DNA from: Bradyrhizobium guangdongense
Lineage (GTDB): Bacteria > Pseudomonadota > Alphaproteobacteria > Rhizobiales > Xanthobacteraceae
Length of the DNA stretch: 64,000 nt
Direction: 5' to 3'
Assembly (NCBI RefSeq): GCF_006483445.1
Contig: NZ_PPPT01000009.1
Coordinates: 18,278 to 82,277, forward strand
A model generated the notes under the pieces. The model was given only the letters and a program-made list of their open reading frames with translations, did no database searches and had not been told where the DNA came from. Below are positions 26,601-35,334 of the stretch, in pieces; the stretch's first letter is position 1; each line of letters opens with the position of its first letter. The position numbers and the translations under genes are program-made.

Positions 26601-28186
26601 CCGGCGGCAGGCCGACCGAACTCAACGGCCTCGAGTTGGCCGTCACCGCCGAGGTCGAGCAGCGCAACCGAGCCGCTACTTCGTGACGTCGTTGCGCCCG
26701 ATAGCGGGGCTGGATAGCCGACCGGCTGCGGCGCGCTGAACCGCCCACCGCCGCTGTTGCGCGCGTATAGCCAGGTGCCGTCGGGCGACCGGAACAGGGC
26801 GCCCGGGGCTCCCTCGGCGTCGAGATCGATCCAGGAATAGTGGGGTCTGTCCAGCGCAGCGCGTAATGCCGGCAGGGCGTCGGGCGCGAGCCTCTCAACG
26901 CGCGCCTTAGCAAGGTCCGGCACGCCGGCATAGGCAAACTGCAGGGGTGGAAATGCCTTGCCAGTAACCCCGTCCCAGGCCACCTGGGTGACCGCCGCGA
27001 GCTTGCTGAGGTAAGGATTCTCTTCGTAGGTCAGCTCAAGCGAGCGAGTGAGCCCCTCATAGGCGTCTGACAGATGGTGATATGAGAGAATTCGCCGGCA
27101 CAGCCGGCGAGTCCGGATGGCAAATCCGCTTCGATAGGACGTAAAGCTGTCCTGCCGGAAACGGCCTGCCGCCGGCAGGACGCAGCGGTCCTTGTCGACC
27201 GGCCGTTCCACGAGCGTGAGGATATCGGCGATGCTCTTCGAGGGATCGCCGATCGCATCGCCATAGTCGAACTTCAGTTCGAACAACCAGGCACTATGCT
27301 GCGAAACGGCAGGAAACGCCGCCGTCAACCAACCGTGACGATTGTAGGGCGTAGCGTTTCCGTATTTAACGGAGACGAGGTAGCGCGGCGATGCAAAGGG
27401 CGGACTGACACGTCCGTCGTCGTCGGCTGCGTATCCGTAGAGAACTGCGTTGCCGCGATCATCGAAAGAGCGCTCCAGCTGCCACTGAAATATTTTTTGC
27501 GTATCGTCGGCGGCGCCAGGGGCACGAAGCTGCGAGGCTGCTGAAAAGCCATACAGGCTGGTGACGTTCGACCGGCTGATGATCCGCCAGAAGCTATGCG
27601 GGCACGATCGCCTGCCGTTCTCACCGGGCACGATCCTGCGCCACCACTCGATGCGGCTGCGTGTGTTGTCCACGCGCGGTAGGTAGGGACGCACCTCGTA
27701 ATATTCGGATGCAGGAGGTGACGAAATGAGTTCACCGTCGAGGGAGTAATACCGCAAGACCGCCGCACCTGCGCCATCGACTAGGCGAACAAGCTCGTCC
27801 GAACCTGCAGCCATGAAGCGGTCGGAGTCGATCTCGTCCTCGTAACGCGGAATTCCCTTGTCCGTCCTTCGGGAAATTGCGGGGGCTGCAACGTTCCAGC
27901 CGATGCCAAACGGACCATTGCCCGAGCCGGATTCGTAGTTCAGCGAGAGCTCTGGGACGACACCCCCGCGTACTGCATCGATGCCAAGAGGCACCGAAAG
28001 CCGTGCGGTTCCGCGATAGGCATCCACGCTGGCCTTTTCATCAATGCTACGAATAGCCCCGCCGCCCTTGGGAAGGTTGGCCGCAAAGCTCCGGCTTTGA
28101 GTTGCTGCCTCGGCAGATAGGGGCGTCGGTCCGGAGGCTTGTCTTGCTCCGCTCGCAACAGGGTGAGGTGGGAATGCATTGGACAT
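20666..28186 (-). CDS. Fused TcB-TcC ABC toxin protein with variable C-terminal toxin domain
   Basis: The product is 2506 aa from ATG 28186. Residues about 40-320 form a SpvB-type domain (YRGTARLSVPLGID, LSLNYESGSGNGPFGIGW). About 440-720 holds FG-GAP/VCBS-like repeats (FDLDGDGLSDLVW, LADMSGDGLTDLVR, VDVDGSGSTDLIY), the beta-propeller that gates TcA. TcB middle regions follow, then YD/RHS repeats from about 1600. The RHS core ends near residue 2215 with SYHGARYYAPWLGRWISADP and NRFAYAHGNPL. The last 290 residues are the cargo toxin, sealed in the RHS cocoon until delivery. Its far end (PIDVVSTPEGPLTIDNTR and VPANIH) resembles a ParB-like nuclease fold; this is inference. Base composition falls sharply in this module. 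The core has ADQTGL where DPxGL is usual. Confidence 0.92.
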   Translation of the reverse strand: MSNAFPPHPVASGARQASGPTPLSAEAATQSRSFAANLPKGGGAIRSIDEKASVDAYRGTARLSVPLGIDAVRGGVVPELSLNYESGSGNGPFGIGWNVAAPAISRRTDKGIPRYEDEIDSDRFMAAGSDELVRLVDGAGAAVLRYYSLDGELISSPPASEYYEVRPYLPRVDNTRSRIEWWRRIVPGENGRRSCPHSFWRIISRSNVTSLYGFSAASQLRAPGAADDTQKIFQWQLERSFDDRGNAVLYGYAADDDGRVSPPFASPRYLVSVKYGNATPYNRHGWLTAAFPAVSQHSAWLFELKFDYGDAIGDPSKSIADILTLVERPVDKDRCVLPAAGRFRQDSFTSYRSGFAIRTRRLCRRILSYHHLSDAYEGLTRSLELTYEENPYLSKLAAVTQVAWDGVTGKAFPPLQFAYAGVPDLAKARVERLAPDALPALRAALDRPHYSWIDLDAEGAPGALFRSPDGTWLYARNSGGGRFSAPQPVGYPAPLSGATTSRSSGSVALLDLGGDGQLEAVEFGRPAAGFRERTADYKWDQFVPFAHSPALDPDDPNVRLFDLDGDGLSDLVWSEQGAYVWQRSLGENGFAPPERLSWASEEKNGPRLLFADRKNTVYLADMSGDGLTDLVRIRNGEICYWPNLGAGRFGARTPLTIREADGSETSEHVVFDRSELFSASRIRLVDVDGSGSTDLIYLGADGLRCWRNQSGNGFSRAVTIPFPPVDDPGAVSVVDLLANGTSCLVFAPGSPDPSAPLRYLHFVGGQSSDPGVSADTRGSQKPHLLVRYTNNLGGETHFRYTTSAQFCIEDRDNSRPWITNLGFPVQVIERVEYHDLVTGKILTNSYRYRHGHYDGQEREFCGFAHVEQRDAVRYEATADRAPSPKFGANAAFELPPTVTRTWFHTGATLKDETLNERLAMEYFDADPEALLLPDTAVPELNEAETRDAILALRGSVLRQELYSGEEDGGVLPGAWPYTVSERSYSVRRCQPTAGNRHAVFQVNPAQQIDYSYEQRPDDPRVQHLFTLETDEWGNVLQSAHAAYGRRAAGLIRDLAFLNDEARKIQSRTSLTYSRKRYTNGVADPLANPLDHQAALPAESIDWEITGVPPTGPKGFYRPVDASALDTTVAIVDFPYQSVEDGSATRRRIEHNRLHYWNAAQDKALPLGSLALPALAHQSFKLASTPEMIQRLADEAREPVGADRLLSAGYQRRRDVVSSSLFPAAAWPDDADSESWWAPSPFQQYDPKAFFVPVTHFDAFYKKTIQEFGIGVLMPERIVDPVGNETQIRNDYRLLRPRQITDPNGLVAEVRFDLRGMVAATALRGNQHRPTGDSLGGISVNLAAADIAKFFDTPLALAQPGSGVPASIGSATSRFVHDMFAACDLQRPIAVTAGQTMSRMQPVWAATVARQFHISQNKGATIEIAFAYSNGFGEVAQTKQLTNAGPLDPIHDPANTSAARWIGSGWQIHDNKNQIVRQYEAFFAATHGFEPGRLEGASHTTFYDALQRVRTKLTPHRTFRASGAVAPTAPVGHSYEKQTHHPWGEETWDANDTVLLDPLHDADVHGFFRKLPAGDVLPSWYQQRVDRDLNQASWPDDEARQRHERECALQTAVHAATPSRIFLDPLGRQFLSVVHHRRDAEARDEFICTRSEYDVEGNLRAVIDTMERAVMRWDYSMIGLPWRSHSMDSGCRILLTAVDGKTVVEWDAMQRRIVHEYDSLRRLLRVTVREAGSERTRESYAYGESVADGAANYLRGRLYRQNDEGGSSTIASYDWHGSPTRTERTTVLPGQPARTETRQDEFDAQSRPVESVSDGSRIARKYSVSGQLIEVTSSPGGTVVTGITYRASGQRLSLRHGGAGPGLQYVFDPLTGRLHSQRAGDFQNIRHVFDPVGNITHIFDRSIEVVFNAGQRVDPLRTFSYDSLYRLVTARGREHCSRTSGTWNEQPNGFPYDLCAHAHDQHAFRNYRETYQYDPVGNMVRQRHVAGPGSWTRSFNVEVVNNRLRSVTIGNTELETLDYDAHGNVVRMAHLTDLRWDYRDRLVLTRRGGDDSRFAYDAAGERVAKSEPRGTRYYLGQFEFFSTGSAKNSSVIRDGNGILAIVDHAGGANAQVRLQIPDHLGSCCIEVDQASGELLAREEYYPYGGTSYHAPTSGAAARRYRFTAKERDESTGLSYHGARYYAPWLGRWISADPSDVADGPNRFAYAHGNPLRFADQTGLTATEEPAKTSLIPGTEAAVFATQYYADLVVEGEKEGGFSGAWKQTKGWAGGLLSVLWTPELAPTTAITLGTAGLGALAQAGKLGIASAPVLATLGLAGSYETGVSTVEVATEKSSGSHIGNFLTGDFESGRPLSTPEKTIAWISAATGWASMGYSYYVTAQSQPGSLGPDSLRWSQTTAGGRGRAAALQETMEKAGGYVGGPIDVVSTPEGPLTIDNTRPAVALKLGIPQVPANIHQLGASLPIEMIFPTGRFGPSLTWGEAAAFRTGGQAPPLPPFGRTQPPRLPLK

Positions 28187-28811
28187 CGGCTGTTACCTGA
28201 GCCGCGAGCGGCAATCTCTCATTCAATTCGTCTACCAAGCAATCGAGAACATCTGGAATCGTTATGAAGCCGCCAATCGAAGGATCTATTGAGTTTACGT
28301 GCTACTCTGCTTTCGGCAGTACTAGCCCCGTCATTTTGGTGCCGTCCACCGACCGAGTGGGCCGCGCTCAAACATCCTAATCCCATCAGGTTCTACCAAG
28401 GCGTGTACAAAAGCAATCTCTATTCGAACCGGCGCGGGCCCAAACCGTCATGGCCATTGACTTCGTCAATGAGCAACGGGCCACAAGCTACGTTTGTGGC
28501 GAGTGTCGATGCGGTCTCGCCCTTCTCGTCCTCCAAAGTTCGGTTGACCTTCCGCGACACTGACCTAGGAAATATCGGAAGGTGCTCGTGAAGCAGGGCA
28601 TTCCGGGCAACGATCCGGGTCGATCAACGACGGAGTGTCGCGGCACCTGGACCTAACCGGCGAGGGCGTTATGGAGTGTCGCATTCGCCCAGCCTACAGC
28701 ACATCTTACGCGAGTAAAAATTTTCAGTTACACTATCCCCAGCGCGGTCGAGGTTGAGGGGCGCCTAGCTGTTTTTCGCGTTGGCGCCGTGGGTGACGGA
28801 GTGGGGGCTTG
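28187..28811. other. Long divergent intergenic region between tcBC and the lipase cluster
   Basis: These 625 bp separate the leftward toxin genes from the rightward DUF2235 gene, so they should hold both promoters. No strong sigma-70 pair was recognised. A 100-codon frame at 28289-28591 has no ribosome-binding site and an unnatural composition and is judged non-coding. A stretch near 28450-28620 could be decayed coding sequence, but no family could be assigned. Confidence 0.5.
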
Positions 28812-31529
28812 ATGACGGACATCGCAGCCGGGTCGCCGGTGCTGCCGCTAGGGCGGAAGTTCGTGATCTTCGCCGACGGCACCGGCAACGCATTCAGCAC
28901 TCAAGAATCGAACGTCTGGCGCCTCTATGACGCGCTCGATCGCACCAAGACGGACCAGGTCGCGTACTACATCAAGGGCGTCGGCACCGCCGGTTGGAAA
29001 CCGTTCACCCTATTCGACGGCGTAACGGGCGTTGGCGTGCCGTCGAACGTGCGCACTCTCTACCGCTTTCTCTCCTGGAATTGGCAGCCGGGTGACCACA
29101 TCTACATATTCGGTTTCAGTCGCGGCGCCTTCACCGCGCGCACGCTCGCTGGCATGATCGCCGCGCAGGGGCTGATGCCGGCTGTGATAGACGGCAAGAG
29201 CGTCTCGCATGCCGACATGGCGCGTAACACGAAGGCCGCCTGGCGCGCCTATCGCAGCGCCAGCGTGACATGGCGCAACGTTTGGCCGACGGTCACTCTC
29301 GCCCGGGTCGTCCGCGACGTGTTGCTGTGGATATGGCAGGAGACCGGCGGCCAGCTGCTCGGTCACCAGCGTTACAGCGATGTGCTCGACAAACGGAAGG
29401 AGCAGGACGACAAGCTCACCGACGGCGGCGCCAATTCCGAGAGCCGGCGCGATAATGTTCACATCGAGTTTCTCGGCCTGTTCGACACGGTCGAGGCGTT
29501 TGGCGTGCCGATCGAGGAGCTGCGCGTCGCGATCGACTATGTGATCTGGCCAATCTCGTTCCGTAATGGCAAACCGAGCCCGAAGGTCAAGCGGGTTCGG
29601 CACGCGCTGTCGCTCGACGACGAGCGCGAGACCTTTCATCCACTGCGGTTCGAGCGCGAGGTTATCAAGGACCAGGACGGCAAGGAGTCCATCAGCCCAG
29701 CAGAGCAGGAGCGCATCAAGGAGGTTTGGTTCGCCGGCGTGCATTCCGACGTCGGCGGCGGCTACCCGGACGGCAATTTGTCGTATGTGCCGATGACGTG
29801 GATGGCAAGCCAGGTCGAGGGTCAGCTGCGCTTTCAGGACGGGCGCATCGATTATTTCCGCGCCTATCAGTCGGCGATCGGTCCGGTGCACGACTCGCGC
29901 GCGGGCGCGGCTGTGTTCTATCGCTACAGCCCGCGCGGTATCGCAAGCGACTTGAAGGATGGTGGGCCGCCGGTGCTGCATCACAGCGTCGTGCAGCGCA
30001 TGCTCAAGGGCTGCGACAACTATGCGCCGGTGACGCTGCCGGCGAAGTCGCTGGTCTGGCTCCCCGGACCGACCGGCGCAACGGCGGAATTGATCTTGCC
30101 ACCGGAGAAGCGCGCGCGGGTCCGCTGGCAGCCGGCTGCCAATGCGGCGCAAGCGCGGCGCGACAATGCTGCGGCCGGCGAGGCCGCGATCGACCAGTTG
30201 CCGCCGCCCAGCGAGACGATCGTCGAACGGACTCTCGATACGGTGTGGTGGCGGCGCGTTTCCTATTTCTGGCTGCTCGCGCTCGCCGCGGTGGCCCTGG
30301 CCTGGCCGGTTCTCGCGCCGAAACTTGTGGCCGTACTGCGCGGCCTCGCCGTTCTGGCGGGACTTGGAGGGGTCTTTGGACAGCTCGAGGAGGGCAACGA
30401 TCGGTCCGTTCGCGTTCTCGCGGTGCCCTTCGATCTGTTGCAGGCTTTCCTGCCTTCGGCAGCCGCCGCGTGGCTCGAGACGGCACGCACCTATCCGTTG
30501 CTTACGCTCTTGCTCGCCACCTTCATCTTTTTTGCCTATCGATGGTCGACGTCGCTGCGTGACAGGATCCGCGAGCGCGCGCGACTTGCTTGGTATCACC
30601 CGGAGCGCATTGTCGCGGGCAAAGAGCGCGAAACGCGCGAGGCAGTGCGGGAGCATGCCGGCCGACGCAGCTTCGCGCGCGAGATGCGCAACTGCCGTCT
30701 CGCGAACGGGCTGGCGATGCTCGTATCGACCTGGGTCTTTCCGGGGGTGCTGCTTACCGCTCTTTTCGGCTCCGTATTCATCGCTGGCAACCGCTCATTG
30801 TTCGACTGGTACGCCGGACGCAACACCCCGATGTGCGCGACCGCGGGTGAATTCGTAGTCGACGAAACGCCGAAGCGAGCCGGCAAACTGTTCGAAACGA
30901 GCGCGATGTGCTGGGGTAGCGGGCTTTGGATCGAGAAAGGCCGCCAGTACCGCCTATCGATGAAAGTCGTGGAGCCATGGTTCGACCGCACGACCATGTC
31001 GGGCACGAACGGCTTCACGACGCCGCTTTTCACCTCCCACGGCTGGGGCCTCGCTAGCCGCCGCTGGTATCACGCGGACTGGTTCCAACCGATTGCCCGT
31101 GTCGGCAAGTGGGGCACCTCCGAATGGCCGTTGGTTGCCAATAACAAGCGACCGGCCGATGAACTGCCGCGCAAGGCCGCGCCGGCGCTGACGCAGGAGC
31201 TGCCGTCCAGGTTTGCCTACGCCCCCACCCCCGACATGGTCGCGAAGAACAGCAACAAGGACTGCCGGCTGATCCCGACGGACAAGATTGATGCGTCGAA
31301 AATGGACGACGCGATGCAGGAGTGGAACGAGCAGAACCTCGCGCGCGAGCTCGTTACCGATTTTATTGCGCCGGAGTCGGGCGAGCTGTTCCTCTACGTA
31401 AACGACGCGATCCAAATCGTGCCGCTGCTCGGGCCCTACGGCTGCTACTACGCCAATAACCGCGGCACCGCTGAGGTCGCCCTGCAGCGCCTACCGCTGC
31501 CGCCGATGCCTCCAGCGGCGGCCAACTGA
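28812..31529 (+). CDS. DUF2235 (Tle1-like) lipase-fold membrane protein
   Basis: The product is 905 aa; ATG 28812 follows a GGGGG ribosome-binding site (TTG 28809 is in frame). The N-terminal 400 residues are a DUF2235 alpha/beta-hydrolase domain: KFVIFADGTGN at the start, the nucleophile elbow GFSRGAFTAR at residues 101-110 (Ser103), and WFAGVHSDVGGGY near 307-319 with the likely acid at Asp313. The same fold is found in type VI secretion phospholipase effectors of the Tle1 class. Residues from about 485 contain three or four hydrophobic helices, then a soluble C-terminal part with several Cys. No VgrG, PAAR or secretion gene is nearby, so it is not obviously a T6SS effector. It is followed after 20 bp by the patatin gene, suggesting an operon. 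Confidence 0.85.
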   Translation: MTDIAAGSPVLPLGRKFVIFADGTGNAFSTQESNVWRLYDALDRTKTDQVAYYIKGVGTAGWKPFTLFDGVTGVGVPSNVRTLYRFLSWNWQPGDHIYIFGFSRGAFTARTLAGMIAAQGLMPAVIDGKSVSHADMARNTKAAWRAYRSASVTWRNVWPTVTLARVVRDVLLWIWQETGGQLLGHQRYSDVLDKRKEQDDKLTDGGANSESRRDNVHIEFLGLFDTVEAFGVPIEELRVAIDYVIWPISFRNGKPSPKVKRVRHALSLDDERETFHPLRFEREVIKDQDGKESISPAEQERIKEVWFAGVHSDVGGGYPDGNLSYVPMTWMASQVEGQLRFQDGRIDYFRAYQSAIGPVHDSRAGAAVFYRYSPRGIASDLKDGGPPVLHHSVVQRMLKGCDNYAPVTLPAKSLVWLPGPTGATAELILPPEKRARVRWQPAANAAQARRDNAAAGEAAIDQLPPPSETIVERTLDTVWWRRVSYFWLLALAAVALAWPVLAPKLVAVLRGLAVLAGLGGVFGQLEEGNDRSVRVLAVPFDLLQAFLPSAAAAWLETARTYPLLTLLLATFIFFAYRWSTSLRDRIRERARLAWYHPERIVAGKERETREAVREHAGRRSFAREMRNCRLANGLAMLVSTWVFPGVLLTALFGSVFIAGNRSLFDWYAGRNTPMCATAGEFVVDETPKRAGKLFETSAMCWGSGLWIEKGRQYRLSMKVVEPWFDRTTMSGTNGFTTPLFTSHGWGLASRRWYHADWFQPIARVGKWGTSEWPLVANNKRPADELPRKAAPALTQELPSRFAYAPTPDMVAKNSNKDCRLIPTDKIDASKMDDAMQEWNEQNLARELVTDFIAPESGELFLYVNDAIQIVPLLGPYGCYYANNRGTAEVALQRLPLPPMPPAAAN

Positions 31530-31549
31530 GCACCACGGGGCCGGACAAC

Positions 31550-34303
31550 ATGAGCGGGAATATCAAGGACACCGGAGACGTGTTGCTCGAGGAGCTGGAG
31601 TATGTGCGCTATCGCCGTTCCGGTGTCATCGTTCCGGCGCCGCATTACCCGGCCGACGCCGCGGTAAAAATTGATCGCTATCACAGGCAGGTCGAGGATC
31701 TCGCTACGCCGCTTGCGGCGCTGTGCCTTTCGGGTGGCGGGGTCCGCAGCGCTGCCTTCGCGCTCGGCATCACGCAGGGCCTGGCGAAGCGGCAAATTCT
31801 GGAAAAGTTCGACTACCTGTCGACTGTGTCCGGCGGCGGCTATGTTGGCGGTTTCCTCGCTGCCTGGATCCAGCGCCATGGATTCGACGACGTGCAGGGC
31901 CAGCTCAGCGGCGACGAACCGATGCGGACGAATTCGCCGCTGCGGCACCTGCGCAACTACAGTAACTACCTGACGCCGCGCACCGGGCTATTCTCGGCCG
32001 ACCGGTTGACGATGGGCGTGATCTATGTCCGCAATCTGCTGCTCAACTGGATGGTGCTGCTGCCGGTGGTTATGCTGGTCGTCGCAGCGGTGAAGCTGAT
32101 CGCGGTCGGCGCATGGAATGCTCCACCGGAATGGCATCCTACCATCGCCATCATTGCGGTCGCCTTCATGGGCATGTCGTTCGTCGATTCAGTCGGGCAG
32201 CGGCCGGGTCCGCACGGCGACATGGCCGAGTCGGGCCTGTTCAACTTCTACGCTTTCGAGATCATTCCGATGCTGATCGGCGCGACGTTGATCACCGTCG
32301 CAGCCATCGGTTTCGTTCTTCCGCCGAACATCCCGAACGCGCCTGCGAACTCTCCTGTCCCCCTCAGCATCGTCCCCTATCTCGCCGGCATCAGCGCCGT
32401 CACCGGGCTGCTTGCCTGCCTGATCGCGCTGTATTTTTCGAGCTTCGCGCGCCAGGCTGGCGATGCGCCCCCGATCGGGCCGCGGCGGCTCGCGATCGTC
32501 ACCAGTGCCATCGTGCTGAGCTGGGCGGTGGGTGCGGCCCTAATCGGACTTGCCATTTTCGGCGGCGACCGGCTGCACGACCTACCGTCGCCGCTTACGC
32601 CGCGGCACATTTTCATCGTCGCAGGACCTCCGGTCGTCATGCTCACCCTCTTCCTCGGCGAAGTCATCTATGTGGCGTTGACCCATATGACAGACTGGAG
32701 CGACGGCGAACGCGAGTGGCTGGCGCGCGCGGCCGGTCATCATCTGCTGGCGGCAACGGCTTGGCTCCTGCTATTTGGCCTCGTGCTGCTCGGATCGCTG
32801 ATCGTCTTCGACTTTGTGGAGCACCCAACGAGGTTGCAACTGGCAGGCCTCGCTGGCGTGGGCAGCCTTGCCGGCGCAACTACCGCGCTGCTCGGTTGGG
32901 CGAAATCGACGACGGCGACGATCAAGGAGAACGTCAAGTCGTGGATAGAGCTGCCGCGCGACCTGGTGATGGCCTTAGCGACTACGGTGTTCACGGTCAG
33001 CCTGTTTGTGCTGACGTCGGTCGCGCTCGACTGGGACATCCACGACGGCAAGGCGCTCGTTCCCGCTCACACCGACACCGGCTTGACCTGGATCGTAACC
33101 GGCCTAGCTGCAACGATTGCCTTTGCGACGTCGTACATTGTCGACATTAATCGCTTCTCGATGCACGGGGTCTATCGCAATCGCCTGATCCGGACATTCC
33201 TCGGCGCCTCGCATGATCCGCGACAGGCCAACGAACTGACCGACTTCGACCGCAACGACGATCTCGGCCTTGCAACGATCTGGCCCGGGACGGGGCAGAT
33301 GGAGCCGGCGCCGGAGACAACGCCGGGTCAGCGCCCGCCCATGCTTGTGGTCAACATGGCGCTGAACGTCGTCGGCAGCTCGCAACTCGCCTGGCAGGAA
33401 CGGAAGGCGGTGTCGTTCACGGCAACGCCTCTCGCGGTCGGCACCGGTGACCTACCATCGACGGGGCACTCGGGGGCCTTGCCGACCGGCTATTTTCGTA
33501 ACGCCGGAGACTATGGTGGCGGCATCACGCTCGGCAGCGCGATGACGGTTTCCGGCGCCGCCGTCAGCCCGAATATGGGCTACAGTTCGTCGCCCGCCTA
33601 CAGCATCCTGATGACGCTCTTCAACGTCCGTCTCGGCGCGTGGTATGGAAATCCAGGACCGATGGGCGACAAGAGCCACCGCAATCCGGGGCCGCTGGTG
33701 TCGGTGATCCCGCTGATCTCTGAAGCGCTCGGGATCACCACTGCAGATCGGCGTTACGTCTACCTGTCGGACGGCGGCCACTTCGACAATCTCGGTATCT
33801 ACGAAATGTTGCGCCGGCGCTGTCGGCTGATCGTCGTCAGCGACGGCGGCGAGGATAGCAAGATGACGTTCGAGGATCTCGGCAACGCGCTGCGACGGGC
33901 AGAGATCGACCTTGGCGTCACGGTTCGCTTCGAGTCGTTCAACATCGCCGCCACGCTGACCGACACCACCTCGACCTGCGCCGTGGCCACCATCACCTAT
34001 CACCGGCCGGAGCGCACCACTGGCAAGCTACTCTATATCAAGCCGAGCCGCGACGATCGCGCACCCCTGTCGGTGCGCAGCTATGCGCTGTTGCACGAGA
34101 AATTTCCGCACGAACCGACGACGGACCAGTTCTTCGGGGAGACCCAGTTTGAGGCTTACCGCGCGCTCGGCGAGCACGTCATCGACACGATCGCGCCGAC
34201 CGCCACCGATGGCAGCGTCGGCGGTTTCATCGCTGCGGTCGAGAAGGCGGCGAAACAGCGTGCGGCGAAGCAGAAGAAGGCGGGAAACCGGGAACGTCAA
34301 TGA
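31550..34303 (+). CDS. Patatin-like phospholipase, multi-pass membrane protein
   Basis: The product is 917 aa from ATG 31550. The patatin oxyanion motif GGGVRS is at residues 62-67. The nucleophile Ser94 lies in STVSGGGYVGG, and the dyad Asp741 in SDGGHFDNLG, with SDGGED a little later. The two halves of the catalytic site are separated by about 350 residues holding roughly eight hydrophobic helices, so the hydrolase is built around a membrane core. This matches large bacterial membrane patatin-like proteins of unknown substrate. The C-terminus is Lys-rich. It sits in an apparent operon with the DUF2235 lipase (20 bp upstream) and the exported protein downstream, so both enzymes probably attack or remodel membrane lipids together. 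Confidence 0.85.
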   Translation: MSGNIKDTGDVLLEELEYVRYRRSGVIVPAPHYPADAAVKIDRYHRQVEDLATPLAALCLSGGGVRSAAFALGITQGLAKRQILEKFDYLSTVSGGGYVGGFLAAWIQRHGFDDVQGQLSGDEPMRTNSPLRHLRNYSNYLTPRTGLFSADRLTMGVIYVRNLLLNWMVLLPVVMLVVAAVKLIAVGAWNAPPEWHPTIAIIAVAFMGMSFVDSVGQRPGPHGDMAESGLFNFYAFEIIPMLIGATLITVAAIGFVLPPNIPNAPANSPVPLSIVPYLAGISAVTGLLACLIALYFSSFARQAGDAPPIGPRRLAIVTSAIVLSWAVGAALIGLAIFGGDRLHDLPSPLTPRHIFIVAGPPVVMLTLFLGEVIYVALTHMTDWSDGEREWLARAAGHHLLAATAWLLLFGLVLLGSLIVFDFVEHPTRLQLAGLAGVGSLAGATTALLGWAKSTTATIKENVKSWIELPRDLVMALATTVFTVSLFVLTSVALDWDIHDGKALVPAHTDTGLTWIVTGLAATIAFATSYIVDINRFSMHGVYRNRLIRTFLGASHDPRQANELTDFDRNDDLGLATIWPGTGQMEPAPETTPGQRPPMLVVNMALNVVGSSQLAWQERKAVSFTATPLAVGTGDLPSTGHSGALPTGYFRNAGDYGGGITLGSAMTVSGAAVSPNMGYSSSPAYSILMTLFNVRLGAWYGNPGPMGDKSHRNPGPLVSVIPLISEALGITTADRRYVYLSDGGHFDNLGIYEMLRRRCRLIVVSDGGEDSKMTFEDLGNALRRAEIDLGVTVRFESFNIAATLTDTTSTCAVATITYHRPERTTGKLLYIKPSRDDRAPLSVRSYALLHEKFPHEPTTDQFFGETQFEAYRALGEHVIDTIAPTATDGSVGGFIAAVEKAAKQRAAKQKKAGNRERQ

Positions 34304-34388
34304 ATGCTGAGCACTATCCTTCTAAACTTTCAGGCGCGAATATGAGTTCGTGCACCTTGCGATTGACCGAGGTCAGGAGCCGTTCGAT

Positions 34389-35321
34389 ATGAATTTTGCT
34401 CGTCTATTGCGGATACCGATGATTTTTGCCACGTGGCTCGGGGCTCTTGCTCCGGCGGCCGCACAGGTCCCCAGCTGGAACGACGACCAGACGGTCTGCA
34501 CCGGGCTCAGCGCTACGCGCGGGTTGTTCCTGCTCTACCCGGCCCACATTGCGGCCACGCCGGGCGAAGCCGGCCGACTCGGGGACGGTCGGCGCTATTA
34601 TCGCGTCAACGGCGCAGCCCTGACATATCACCCCGAAGCGCGCTTGTTCATGATCGGCGGAAAGGTACTGGCGGGCCGGGAAGAAGTCTGGAGCGTGCGC
34701 ACCGAAACCATCGAGGAGCCCCGGGTGGACATCGGGAGCCGGATCGAGGCCAACACGGTCAAACTCTGGCGGCCCGGGATCGCAACCGAGTGCTCAGGCG
34801 GCAAGGCGCTACTGCAGTTTGGTGGTGGTCGTTGGCTCAACAGTCGCAGGGTCAGCATGCGCGAATATGCCCAGAATCATGCCGATGACATTTCGCGCAA
34901 CCCGCTGGGAACGAACATAAGCGATCGTCTGCACCTCGACCTGAAGGATGGCGGCGCCGACTGCGTCGGAAGCAACAGCGATGCCGTCACTGGCGGACAG
35001 CGCTGGAAGACTTACGGTTTCGAGAGGTTGCCCGACGACATGGAGGTGCTGCGGACCGTGTTCGGCGCTGACGCCGAGAGGCGGCGCCAGAAGAAGGATG
35101 CGGAGACACGCGGCTCCTATACGACTGAATTCGCTATCGTTTCGGCAGGGGACGGTGCGGCGCCGGCTTGCTTCGGCTTCAGCGTCCCGACCCAGGATTC
35201 CTTGTCGTTCAGGACTTGGCAACCCTATCGGACCATGATCAGGTTGTGGCGCGTGAGCAAGAATGGCGATCGCACGCCCATGGTACGGACCGTCACCTGG
35301 AAGACCTCTTCGGACCGTTAA
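34389..35321 (+). CDS. Exported protein of unknown function in the lipase cluster
   Basis: The product is 310 aa from ATG 34389, chosen because AGGAG lies upstream and the N-terminus is then a clean signal peptide (MNFARLLRIPMIFATWLGAL, cleavage likely after APAAAQ). The frame also reaches an upstream GTG at 34350. The mature protein has scattered Cys (CTGL, ECSGG, DCVGS, ACFGF) that could form disulfides in the periplasm. I do not recognise the family. It lies 85 bp after the patatin gene and 13 bp before the small membrane protein gene, so it appears to be part of the same operon and may be the periplasmic partner of the two lipases. Confidence 0.75.
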   Translation: MNFARLLRIPMIFATWLGALAPAAAQVPSWNDDQTVCTGLSATRGLFLLYPAHIAATPGEAGRLGDGRRYYRVNGAALTYHPEARLFMIGGKVLAGREEVWSVRTETIEEPRVDIGSRIEANTVKLWRPGIATECSGGKALLQFGGGRWLNSRRVSMREYAQNHADDISRNPLGTNISDRLHLDLKDGGADCVGSNSDAVTGGQRWKTYGFERLPDDMEVLRTVFGADAERRRQKKDAETRGSYTTEFAIVSAGDGAAPACFGFSVPTQDSLSFRTWQPYRTMIRLWRVSKNGDRTPMVRTVTWKTSSDR

Positions 35322-35334
35322 ACGGGAGCTATCG

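Noticed and set aside
28289..28591. 100-codon frame in the tcBC/DUF2235 gap, and a vague resemblance of 28450-28560 to transposase sequence
   Set aside because: There is no ribosome-binding site, the composition is unnatural, and the resemblance is limited to a few residues without the catalytic motifs.
29010..30656. 548-codon minus-strand frame opposite the DUF2235 gene
   Set aside because: It is an antisense shadow. The plus-strand frame carries the GFSRGA and DVGGG motifs.
28812..31529. Reading the DUF2235 protein as a type VI secretion effector
   Set aside because: No VgrG, Hcp, PAAR or immunity gene is nearby and the protein has its own membrane helices, so only the fold similarity is retained.
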